DNA from: Sternotherus odoratus
Lineage: Eukaryota; Chordata; Testudines; Kinosternidae
Reading direction: 5' to 3'
Assembly (NCBI GenBank): GCA_032164245.1
Contig: JAVMKO010000006.1
Span: 10,927,001-10,991,000 of the forward strand
DNA length: 64,000 nt
The notes under the pieces are model-generated. The model was not told where the DNA came from, searched no databases, and saw nothing but the letters and a program-made list of their open reading frames with translations. Numbering within the stretch: position 1 is the first letter of the stretch; each line of letters opens with the position of its first letter. A program made the position numbers and the translations under genes. Shown here in pieces: positions 44,601 to 56,600 of the stretch.

Positions 44601-47600
44601 ACAGTGGCCAGTGCCAGGTGCCCCGGAGTGAGTGAACCTAAAGGTATGATCGAGCGATCTCTCTCCTGCCATCCATCACCCCCCTCTGACAGACAGAGGC
44701 TAGGGACACCATTCATTACCCATCCCGGCTAATAGCCATTTATGGACTTAGCCTCCATGAATTTATCCAGCTCTCTTTTAAACCCTGTTATAGTCCTAGC
44801 CTTCACAGCCTCCTCAGGTAAGGAGTTCCACAGGTTGACTGTGCGCTGTGTGAAGAAGAACTTCCTTTTATTTGTTTTAAACCTGCTGCACGCCAATTTC
44901 ATTGAATGGCCCCTAGTTCTTCTATTTTGGGAACAAGTAAATAACTTTTCCTTATTCACTTCCTCCACTCCACTCATAATTTTATATACCTCTATCATAT
45001 CCCCCCTTAGTCTCCTCTTTTCCAAGCTAAAAAGTCCTAGCCTCCTTAATCTCTCTTCATATGGGACCCGTTCCAAACCCCTAATCATTTTAGTTGCCCT
45101 TCTCTGAACCTTTTCTAGTGCCAGTATATCCTTTTTGAGATGAGGAGACCACATTTGTACGCAGTATTCAAGATGTGGGCGCACCATGGATTTGTATAAG
45201 GGCAATAAGATATTCTCCGACTTATTCTCTATCCCTTTTTTAATGATTCCTAACATCCTGTTTGCTTTTTTGACTGCCGCTGCACACTGCGTGGATGCCT
45301 TCAGAGAACTATCCACAATGACTCTCAGGTCTTTTTCCTGATTGGTTGTAGCTAAATTAGCCCCCATCATATTGTATGTATAGTTGGGGTTATTTTTTCC
45401 AATGTGCATTACTTTACATTTATCCACATTAAATTTCATTTGCCATTTTGTTGCCCAATCACTTAGTTTAGTGAGATCTTTTTGAAGTTCTTCACAGTCT
45501 GCTTTGGTCCTTACTACTTTGAGCAGTTTAGTATCATCTGCAAACTTTGCCACATCACTGTTTACCCCTTCCTCCAAATCATTTATAAATAAGTTGAATA
45601 GGATCGGCCCCAGGACTGACCCTTGGGGAACACCACTAGTTACCCCTCTCCATTCTGAAAAAGTTCCATTTATCCCTACCCTTTGTTCCCTGTCTTTTAA
45701 CCAGTTTTCAATCCATGAGAGGATCTTCCCTCTTATCCCATGGCAGCTTAATTTACGTAAGAGCCTTTGGTGAGGGACCTTGTCAAAGGCTTTCTGGAAA
45801 TCTAAGTACACTATGTCCACCGGATCCCCCTTGTCCACATGTTTGCTGACCCCTTCAAAGAACTCTAATAGATTAGTAAGACACGATTTCCCTTTGCAGA
45901 AACCATGTTGACTTTTGCCCAACAATTTATGCTCTTCTATGTGTCTGACAATTTTATTCTTTACTATTGTTTCAACTAATTTTCCCGGTACGGACGTTAG
46001 ACTGACTGGTCTGTAATTGCCAGGATCACCTCTTACATGCTAATGCTATGATAAAATTTAAATACTTACCAGCCTTTGAACCATTCTTTAAAATCCAATT
46101 GGGTCCAACATCTGACATAAATATGGTTTATAATTTGGTATAAAATAAGAGTGCACACTGGCTTTTAGAGTAGATCTTTAAGTTTACTATCTTGCACCTG
46201 AGAAATTAAGTTTACTGCACCATTAGGTGGTCAACAGCACCAGGCTTTGCTGCAGCAGAAGCTGTTGGTAATAATCTGCTTTCCAATTCCAAGAGTGAAA
46301 AGGACCCTGGGGAAGGCTGCTAAGGAAAAACACTCCCGGATTGAGTAGTTGTGGAGGGAGGCAGGATCAGACAACTTATCCCAAGGAGCCTGAGAATTGT
46401 TTTTGTTTGTAAAGAATCAAATGAAGATTATGATCTCTGGTGTTTTGGTCTCAGCGGTGTTTTAATAGAATAGACAGCTTTAGCCACAGCGTTTTATTTT
46501 TTGTGAAAATACACCTTACACAAACATCTGCTGGAGCTTGGCTCTACTGTACAGGAGAGGTGGCGTTTTCCCCGCATGGCATGGAATTACCTTAGGTATT
46601 ATATTGTAGACACCAAGCCAAACTACCCCCAACAAAAAAATGTTCACCCATTTCACTTACTAGGGGCATTTTTCAGTTTTGAAACTGGAGAGATTTTCCT
46701 TGGCTTTCCATAGGAAATAAGAAGGCATGCCTGGAAGCTGATGACAAACTTGACTCTATAGTGCAATCACTGGTAAAGAGAATAGGGAACTTTCGGAGTT
46801 GAGCAGACAGAAGTTGCCTGGATGGCAGCTAATGTATTCTGCATTTCAATGTTCTGTGAGACTAATCCAGACCCTTCCCTTGCAGCTGCAAAAGGGCTTC
46901 TCCACAGCAGAACAGGGTCTGTGAGTAAAAGGTGAGTTTGCAACCACTAGTATGCACCAAGTCAATCACCTACAAATGAATTATCGCACCTGTGCGTGTA
47001 GGAAAGGGAAGGTACAACCTGTGCAAAGGTGAGTAATGGTGTGATTCTATATGAAGTTAGGGACAAAGGCCCAGATTTGTAAAGGTATTTAGACATGGTG
47101 GTTCTCTGTGTTGCAATGACTAACTGATTTTGGGGTCTAAAATCCCATTGCCAATGGGATTTTTAGGTTCCTAAGTGCCTAAATCACTTCTGAACAATGA
47201 GACAGACTCCTAAATCAGTTAGGCATTGCACCACTGAGCACCACAGTGCCTAAATACCTTTAAAAATGTGGGCCTATATAATGTTCCTGTATTACACTGT
47301 AGGTTATTCATTCTCTACTGCTGGAAGCTTGGTGTTTGCCAGCAGGGAGGCACCTCAGTCCTACATTAAAAATATAATGAAAGGTTTAACTGGGCTTGTA
47401 ACAGAATTAGCTTCTACTGTAGCAGAGTTTCAGCAGGGAACTATCTGCTCCTTACCTTTGAGAGTTCTTCAGTAAAGACATTGTGTATAATTTTGGATTG
47501 GACAGGTCCTGGACAGAGGGTGGTAACGATTATCTCCGGGTAGTCACTAAGTTCAGGCCGCAGAGAATTAAAGAAACCCTAAAAGAAATGAAGTTATGTT

Positions 47601-50600
47601 ATTGCCCCCTGCTTAACTTTCCCCATTCATAGAATGAGGATAAATGTTTATGTGGTTCACTATGGTATTGTGAGGTTTAACTTATTTAATGATCATTAAG
47701 CTCTAGCTCTGCTGTAGAGGCTCCAGGTATTGTACGAAATGTGATCCCCACCACCAGTCTTCAGTCTTTCGTGTGGAGTGACCAGTCTGAATGCTTATCC
47801 TAGTTCAGACTAGAGCTAAAGGGCTCGGATAATAAGACTGTCTGCAGTCACTAATGCCTCTTTCCATCCACTCAGAAGCACGAGGGTCTCTATACCAGCA
47901 GCTTTCTCCACTCTTGCAGCTCTTAGGTCTGGACAACGCCCACCAACGAAGTATTGTGGGGCCTGAATTTTAGAGGCACTGAGCATACCGACCAAGTGAA
48001 GTTACTGGCAGTGCATAGTGCTCGTGCCTCAGAGAATCAAGGCCCCTGGTGTTTTATCAAAGGGAGCTATGCAGCAATAAGAACGCAGGAGCATGGAAAG
48101 TAGACCACTGCAATCAAATGAATATCGCTTCTCCAAACTCCACAGTTTCTATGATGCTTTAAGTAAGGGACAAGGAGGAGGGTGTGTCCCACTGGTTCCA
48201 CCAGCCTGGGTGTCCTCACCCTGTCCGAGCTGTGTCATGCCCTCAAGCTTTCTCCAGCACACAGGCAGAGACACACTCAGCTGCAAATGGACACAGACAC
48301 CAAGATCAGCTCGGTGTGGGAGGAATCAGCTCAGGGATTCACCCAGCACTCATGTGCACAACCATGTTGGGGAGTAAACCCCAAATAATATGGTCTTTCA
48401 CTGTATAGAAAACTCTGCACACTGCAAGCTCGTAAAAGTCACCCTCTCCTTCAATGGGGAAAGAGATGCACAGCTTCTTGCCCCTCCCCCCAGCTATGAA
48501 TTGCATAAACCAGGTTATGTTATGAACAAGAAATAAGTTTAACTACAAAAGTAAATTGTAAGTGATAAGGGATAACAGAACAAAACAGATTACTGAGCAA
48601 ACAACACACAAACTAAGCTTAATACACTCAAGAAACAGGTTACAAAATGTAATTTCTCACCCTAAATGTTGTTTTAGGAAAGTTACAGAGTTTCAAGAGC
48701 TTGGAGTTCCAGTTATTTCTCTTTACAGAGTGGACCCCTGGACTCAATTCTGCCTTTCCCTTCAGGTGTTTGTTTTTTAAAAAAAAGCAGTCTTCCTTCC
48801 TGGGCAGGCAATGGAGAAGAGATTGCCTTGCTTCCCAGCCTTAAATAGAATGTACATAAAGTGGGAAGCCTTTGTTTCCAGTGGAAAAGTACCAGCAGTG
48901 CCCAAGGTGGTATTTTGTACCAGGTGACATCACATGCTGTGTCAAGGCAACTGTGAGATAATGTTTATTTACAAGGTCCACAGGAAAGAACTCCTGAAAG
49001 ATGTGGCCCCCTCATCTTTTCAACACCCACTGTCTTTGCTTACTGTCTGGTGGATGTTTTCCAAGCACAAACCCCACACAGTTGTAATTGTTACTTAACT
49101 TTAGATACAGAAATGATATTTGCATACAAGTTGGATAAATGCATTCAGTAAATCATACCCTTTGCAATGATACCTCACATAACTGATCTTGCATAAGACA
49201 TAATATGAATATGGCACAATGAAGATGATATATCATCACAGAGGGAAACTGTTCAACAAGAACTTGGACCAAGTGCTGAAAGGGTCCGATTCTGTATCAC
49301 TAAATTAGATAGGGAATTTTGTCCTTGGCTTCACTTGGAGCTGGACTGGGCTCCAACTTGAACTCACTGCAGAAAAATGCACGAGTGAAGCGGAGCTTTA
49401 ATTACAAACACTAGAGGTATGTCTACATTGTAATCAGGAGGTGTTCTGGCAGCACGTGTAGCACGATCTAGCTGGTTACTCAAGCTAGCTTTCAATAGCA
49501 GTGAAACTGCAGCAGCCTGGGTGGTGACCATTCAAAGGACGTACCCAGAGTCCTGAGTGGATGAGGCTAGCCTGTGCTGCCAAGACTTCACTGCTACCAC
49601 TACCTGAGCTTGCTTTGATCCAGAGGTAGCTGGGGTATGTCTGTGCTTGCCGCAATCACACCTCCCAAGTGCAGGGTAGACGCATCCCACTTATCTTCAA
49701 GGTAAGAGTGCAGTTTTTCCTAAGCTCTGTAGCTATTAACATTTGTACAGTAGCTGCTTTGGGGAATGTGTGATTCAAAGATGTGTGCTGCATGGAGTAC
49801 ATGGTTGAAAATTAGTTGATTTAATGCCAGATGAACGGAATCCGGTATAACCCCTCCTGGTAGAAGTATCCTGCAGTTCTAGAATTTTTTTCCCACACGG
49901 CATATCCTACCATTACACTGTGGTGTGAAGTGATGGGAGTGAACAGGCCCAAATAATATCCCCCAACATACTGTAAATTTATTATTAGATTACTGCTTTG
50001 AGAGACCTCTAGTTTATAGTTCATAACAGAAGAGATATGTAATCAGCCTCTTCTACTTAACTGCATCAAGAAGCTTCTTAACAAAAGGGAAAGTGCAGGT
50101 GTGTCCAATAAGGGATGCAGTACAGAGTATTACAGTGTGTTGCTTGAGACAGTCAAGTAAGTATTTTTTTCTTCCACATCTTTGGTTAGGTTCTCCCCTT
50201 TACCACTGTTTGAAATGCTCTTCTACTATGAAGAGCAACAATGTAAAAAAAGGCAGATTCTTACTCAGAACTGCTACTTAAGTATTCCAAGTCACATTTA
50301 CTTAAACATTATCCCCTTTTTTCTGTTGGTTCTGCAGAGAAGTGAGCTGGAGTCTATTCTGGCTCATAACAGAATTTTTAAACTACAGTCTGTCTACATA
50401 GTGCCTACACTGCATTAAAAAACCCTGGCACAGAATCTCAGATCCTGAGTCCCTTCACCTGGGCCCTGAGACTCACTGCCGTAGTTTATAATTTTTGGTG
50501 TTGGGGGTGTGTGTTTGCAATGGCTGAGAATACAGATCAGTGATTTTATAAATATTATTGCTATTAAGTAACAAGCACTGTCAAAAAGAAACCTAGATAT

Positions 50601-53600
50601 TTGGATGGGCTTCAAAAGAAGCCCAACATTTGCAAGTATGGAAACACACAGTTAAGCCACCCAGCAACCCTAACTCTGTCCCCGGTGACACCCTCGCTGG
50701 AGTGCATTTGGGGAGAGGAAGGACCGTGTTGTCCCTCCATACACACTTTCAACTCAATGACCACCAACATGAAGATGTTCTGCTCCTAATTGCACTGCTA
50801 TTATGCCAGCCCTAGCAGCCTTTCCTTCTAGCAAGGACACCTATTTTAGAAACTTTTGATGACAGCATGCTAAGACATCATAGCGCATTCTTTAGTGCAA
50901 CTCCATGTGCCACCAATAATACAAGTTCCTAATTAGGATGAATACTGAAGGCTGTCATTGCCCCTATTGAGGCACTATGTGCTACCAATTATCAAATTAG
51001 GAATTTGTATGAAGAGCAAACTGAAGCCCATCATTCTGCATTCTTCATTAAGACCCCCACGTGCTACCAGTTAAGAACCAACAAATACATGTAGATGAAC
51101 TTCCTAGACCCAGATCGTGGAATTAATGCTACTTCAAACCCTAAGGTAAAAGGTGCTCCTCTGCCATCACACTAGCTAGCGTTATACATACAAGTCTTTA
51201 CAAATACCAGGTCCTGAAGTTGAAGGTTTGTGCTTTTAAAGAATGCAGACTTCTTAAAATGTCTGATGTGACAAAACAAGGATGCTGGTGGGGTAGTCAA
51301 TGAATCAATAGATTGACTCATACAAGAAGATATCCACTACCCCAGGGGTGGGGAACCTCTGGCTCGTGGGCCTTATACGGCCCGCCAAATCATTCCATCC
51401 GGCCAGTGCGCGTCCCTGGCCGGCGGCTCCCCCAGGCACTTCCCCGGCCCCTTCGCCGAGCGCGGAGCCGCCCCCGCCTGGCGGCCCAGGGCGGCTCCGC
51501 ACTCGGCGAAGGGGCTGGGAAGCGCCTGGGGGAGCCGCCGGCCAGGGACGTGCGTGGGCCACCAGGTGGGGGCGGCTCCCCCAGGCGCTTCCCAGCCCCT
51601 TCGGCGAGCGCGGAGCCGCCCCCGCCTGGCGGGATGCGCGCAGGCCGCCAGGCGGGGGCAGCTCCACGCTCGGCGAAGGAGCCGGGAAGCACCTGGGGGA
51701 GCCGCCGGCGCCGCGCGGCCACCATTAGCCGGGCAGCAACAGGAGGAGCCGCGGGGAGCCGACGGTCAAGGGGGGGGGGGGGGAGAGGAGGCCAGGCTGG
51801 GTGGGCGGGGAGGGGGGCAGGAGACTAGGCTGGATGGGGTGGGCGAGGCGTGGGTGCGGGAGGGAAGGATGTTTGGTGGGGGGGAGGCTGGGCTGGGCTG
51901 GGTGGGTCAGGAGGCTGGGTTGGGAGTGGGAGGGGGGGAGGAGGTTAGGTTCGGTGAGATGGGCAGGGCCAGGCAGGGGTGGGGGAGGAAAGGTGGTTAG
52001 ATGGGGGGAGGCTGGGCGGGGGTAAAGGAAGATCACCCCCTACACCCAGGCTGATAGCGGGAGCTGACTGGGGCAGGTGGCAGGACCCTGGCTGGTAAGG
52101 GGGCAGTGGGGGAAACCCCAAAGCAGTGCAGGGCTAAGCACTCCGCCTGCCACTGCTTTGGGGTTTCCCCCACTGGCCCCTTGCCAGCTGGGGTCTCAGC
52201 TCCCGTTGCCAGCCTGGGCTTCCTCGGGGGGGAGGAGGAGAAGAGCGGCCTGCGAATGACATTATAAATGTCCAAATGGCCCTTGGCAGAAAAAAGGTTC
52301 CCCACCCCTGCACTACCCTATCCTGAATTTCTTAAAAGCCTTTGGTCAAAACACACTACATCTTATAAGATCAAGTCCTCTACTTTGCAACAGTGTAGGA
52401 AACTATGTGAATAGCAGTTTGAAGAACCAGGCTCTAGCTGTGAAAGAAAGAGGAAAGACAATTTGAGGCTTGTTTTAGTATAGATTACGGCTGCTGGGGT
52501 GATTTAATTGTTCATTTCCATATTTTCAAATGTTAGCTTAAGCCAAGATTAACTTTCACTGTCCTGGGGCTTATTTTTGTTATAAATAGTTCAACCTTAA
52601 CACGACTTAGCAAAGTGCTCTACATCTAGGGATTTACAGAGCCTTGTGTGTGCACATGGTGCTGTGCAATGGGTGAATTGCGTTTACACAAAAAAGCATT
52701 AAGAATAGAGTTTAGAGTCAAACGAGACTACAAAACGATCCTGGGGGGAGGGGATTCATGTTTATATGCATTTTCTCTCAGTGACTTCCAGATCAGCTCT
52801 CCTCAGTGTAGAAGTCAAAAGCTGCCTTTAATTGACAGCTCAAACCTCCACCCAGGATTTCAGCAGTAAGTATTTTCAGTAACAGCTGACAACGGTCTTG
52901 TGCCTCTTGTTGTGATCTTATTTCAATTGTAAAATCAGTTTAGCGCTACCTGCAGTCCCCCACAGAGAGCTGTTTGCTATCCAAAGAGGAAAGGACAGAT
53001 GGATAGTAGACTTTTCCTGGTCACCATCTGTGTCCAGGTTTGGGAGAGGACTGTCGTCCATGGCCAGCCCTTTCTGTTCATTCTGAGGAGCTTTAAATAT
53101 ATATATATATATTTGAGCAGGGGACCCATAATACGCGTACACTTCTTCAGCCAAGTCTCTCTCCTTGATGGATGTTGGTTAGAATAAAAGTTTCTGCAAG
53201 GACTAGCTTCTACAGCAATAAAGCTTCCTAGAGATACAAGGTCACTGTGTTCCAAGGCCACTACTTTAGCAAGCCAGGTGGAATTTAGCTTACCTGAAGG
53301 GCATGTTTGCTGGCACAATATCCGGTGGCAAGGGGGGCTCCCATGATGCCCATTACACTGCTCATAGTTACAATCTTCCCTTTCTCCCTTTGGACCATAT
53401 GATTCAGGACATGTTTAGTTAAGGAGACTGTACCCAGGTAATTGAGTTCCATTATGGCAGCATAGACTTCCACCTTCGTATCCACAAACAGGGAGCGCTG
53501 GGAACGTCCACCATTGTTCACCAAAATGTCAATCTTCAGAAAAGAAACAAATAAATACACATATCTTAACCACCAACTTTTTTTTCCCCTGAGGAAGCAC

Positions 53601-56600
53601 GAGTCTTGCCCGACTTTTCTCTTCCTAATGTCTTCTACCTTTTGTAGCATTGGGCTACTATTAGCTGCTGCAGGAGAGGTTTTAGTCACTTTAGTGGTAG
53701 AAACCCACAACAATTAAAGTCCAAATTGAGGTAGTAACAAGTAACATCTAACGCCCTGGTCTCGCAAGATGGTCCACATGGGCTGACTCTTAGGTCTGCC
53801 CAGAGTTTAGGGTGACCAGACAGCAAGTGTGAAAAATCAGGGGGGGGGGGGGAAATAGGAGCCTATAGAAGTAAAAGACCCCAAAATTGAGACTGTCCCT
53901 ATAAACTCAGGACATCTAGTCACCATACCCAAGTTCCACTGGAGGAGACAGCAATGAGGGAGAGGGAGAGGGGTAATAAAAAAGACAGGACTGTAAAAGC
54001 ATAAAATGACACGGGGGCTTATGCGCAGTACTAAAGCTTCCCACTTTATTACAGCCTGGATTTCAGATTGTTTGAAGTTGAAGGGTCAACAGCAGAGCCA
54101 GGCATTTGGAGCAGAACACCTATGCACAGGAAAATATCCAATTCCCCCTCCCCCATATTCTTGATATGTACAATCAGCTTTTGCGTTAGGTACACTTCTG
54201 TTGTGCATGGTAGTTACACAGATATTACTAACACTGCAACACAAAGCTCTCTGAATTCTGTGTCTAGTGTTCAACTTTCAGACCAACAGACACACCGCTA
54301 TGGCTATTCCATTTTCAGTATGGGTCTAGAAATGAGGTTATACAACCACAGATCAGGAACAATCAAAATTAGATTCTTAGATCCTTACTCAAGTTATTCA
54401 TTCATTGTTGCACCTATTAGGAACCCCACTGATGTCAATAGATGCCCACAAGCAAACAATTGATGGATCAAGGACTTGATACACACACACACACCCCAAC
54501 TCTGCTGAATTACTGGAAATAAAAACAAAACCAAAGAATAAAAGGTGGAGGGATAGGGGTAGGTATAAACTAGTTCGGAGCAGGGAAGGAGGACGCAGCC
54601 CAAAATTCAACTCACTCTGCCAAAATGCTGAAGAACGGTTTTAGTTGCAGCTTCATGGGAGCTTCTATCAGTCAAATCAAGGGGCAAAATAAGGATATCT
54701 TTACTGCTCAAGTTGGAGATCTCTAAAGTAAAAGAAAGTATTTTAAAAGGAGCATTCCAGCCAAAACACCAATAAGGCACATTTTAAAATAAGTAAATCG
54801 AACAGCTTCCAAAAAGGAAATGCCATTGAGTGGCAAGGAAACAGATTGTTTTCTGAAACAAAGAATCAGCTAATGGAGTGCTATCATAACAACTGTACCA
54901 ATACAGAGTACTATTTTATTAAATGGGTTTGTGTACCTTGAACATACCAATACATGCCAGTCTACAAGTTCCTTATAACCACTGCAATATGGTTTTTTAA
55001 ATTAGGATTTTAACCAAGGCCTTCAGAAGCACAGAGTATCATGATCCTCCACATTTCACCTGTAGGTTAAATTGTTCAGCTGTGTGCATCCTTGAGAGTA
55101 TGCTGGGTATTGTCCTCTCCAAGACAGCCATGGGGCAGTAATGACCAACCTCCACACACAATACCTGAGCCAAAGGCTGGAGAACCTTGAATATAGTTAC
55201 TGCTAGATGACTACAGAAACAGCTCCTCCAGGCAGAAAAAAGGATTAAAATAAAATCTATAGGTACATTATTCGGGCATTAAACAAATGAAAGACACTTA
55301 GTGGTCTGTCTATTTAAAGTTCAACATTTTAATTTTTTTAAAATGTTATATAAAGGCACGGTGGAAAATTCACATGCATAACCACCAGAGTAAGCTCCTG
55401 ATTTTCATAGCAAGTAAGGCCTCATTCACACGGCAAGTTAGTGTACAGCAAGCTGGTACACAGTAGATTCACACCTGGGCTTGCCACACATTCATTTGAC
55501 ATGTGGGAAAGCCCTCCGATATTAAGCGTTACTTTGAAGTTTTACAGAGAGAGAGACATATATAAAATGAACATTAGGGTCACTTGAGATCAAAGCCCAG
55601 TAAACTTGTAAGGCTAATTGACAAGAACCTGAGAGTCAGGGAAGGTTGGTGTGATGTCAGTGGCCATTTTTAATGCCTGGGAAACATGTGAATGATCTTA
55701 AATCTTCCCACAAGGAAAGCACCAGAAGGCCATGCAGTGTTTCAAGACATCCTATCACAATCTAATCATTAATGAACCACATCCGCTAGTCTTACTGGGA
55801 AGGCCATTCAGAAGACAGTCTCTTTTCCTTTCAAGAGGAGAGAAAGGAAGCATGTAAACACAAAAATCCCAACTATTTTTTAAGAGTTTACTTGGCAAAC
55901 CAAGTACTAAGCAAACAACATAGGCATTCAATAATAAACTGGCTTCCCTCTTATACGTTAAGATGTGGTTCCAGCCTCAAAAGTGGTTTTGTTTGTCTGT
56001 TTCCCCATCAAGTATGCTCAGATTATATGGCTTAAAATGGGGCTGACAACTTTCTGATTCTATTTAAGCAGCAGAATGACTTAGTGTAAAACTAGCCAGT
56101 GTTTGTTCCATGCCAATCACAGATGCCAAAACTTCTAACTCAGCCCTGCCATTCTGAGCAGCTTCTTCAGATTGAGCCACACTCTTCCGGAGAGGGCAGA
56201 GAATGGACTCTAGACACCACCTCTCCTCCTGGACCAATCCCCAGTCCCTCACTGTCAAGCTGCCTTTTCTTCTGTTAATAGTTCTTTACGGTAAAGCAGA
56301 ACACATTTGCTTGTCAATTTCTTTTTGTTATGAAGGAGGATTTGAGGAGGCCTAAATGCATCTCATGAGATATTTTCACTATTGCATCACATGTGTGTTT
56401 ATTACACTGAGTGCTCTTCGGGATGCTTTCAGGCTGATGAATATGTTAGCAAAGCCAAGTGCCATCAATGCCAAGTCTTCGTGGTGAATGCGTTAGCTTT
56501 TCTATTTGTTTTGAATTGACCTTTCTCACCATTGCACTGAGCTTGCTTCCTAAATAGTTGCTTGTGAGTCTTCTTCATGCCGCAAAGGCAACAAAATGAT

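Noticed and set aside
44742..45773. + strand frames of 89-121 codons over the CR1
   Set aside because: They are the antisense shadow of the CR1 reverse transcriptase.
51305..52036. Overlapping frames of 103-171 codons on both strands
   Set aside because: They lie fully inside the CpG/G-rich hAT element, and their composition follows the nucleotide repeats.
54068..54463. A 131-codon + strand frame in a DHRS7 intron
   Set aside because: No similarity and antisense to the gene, with ordinary intron composition.
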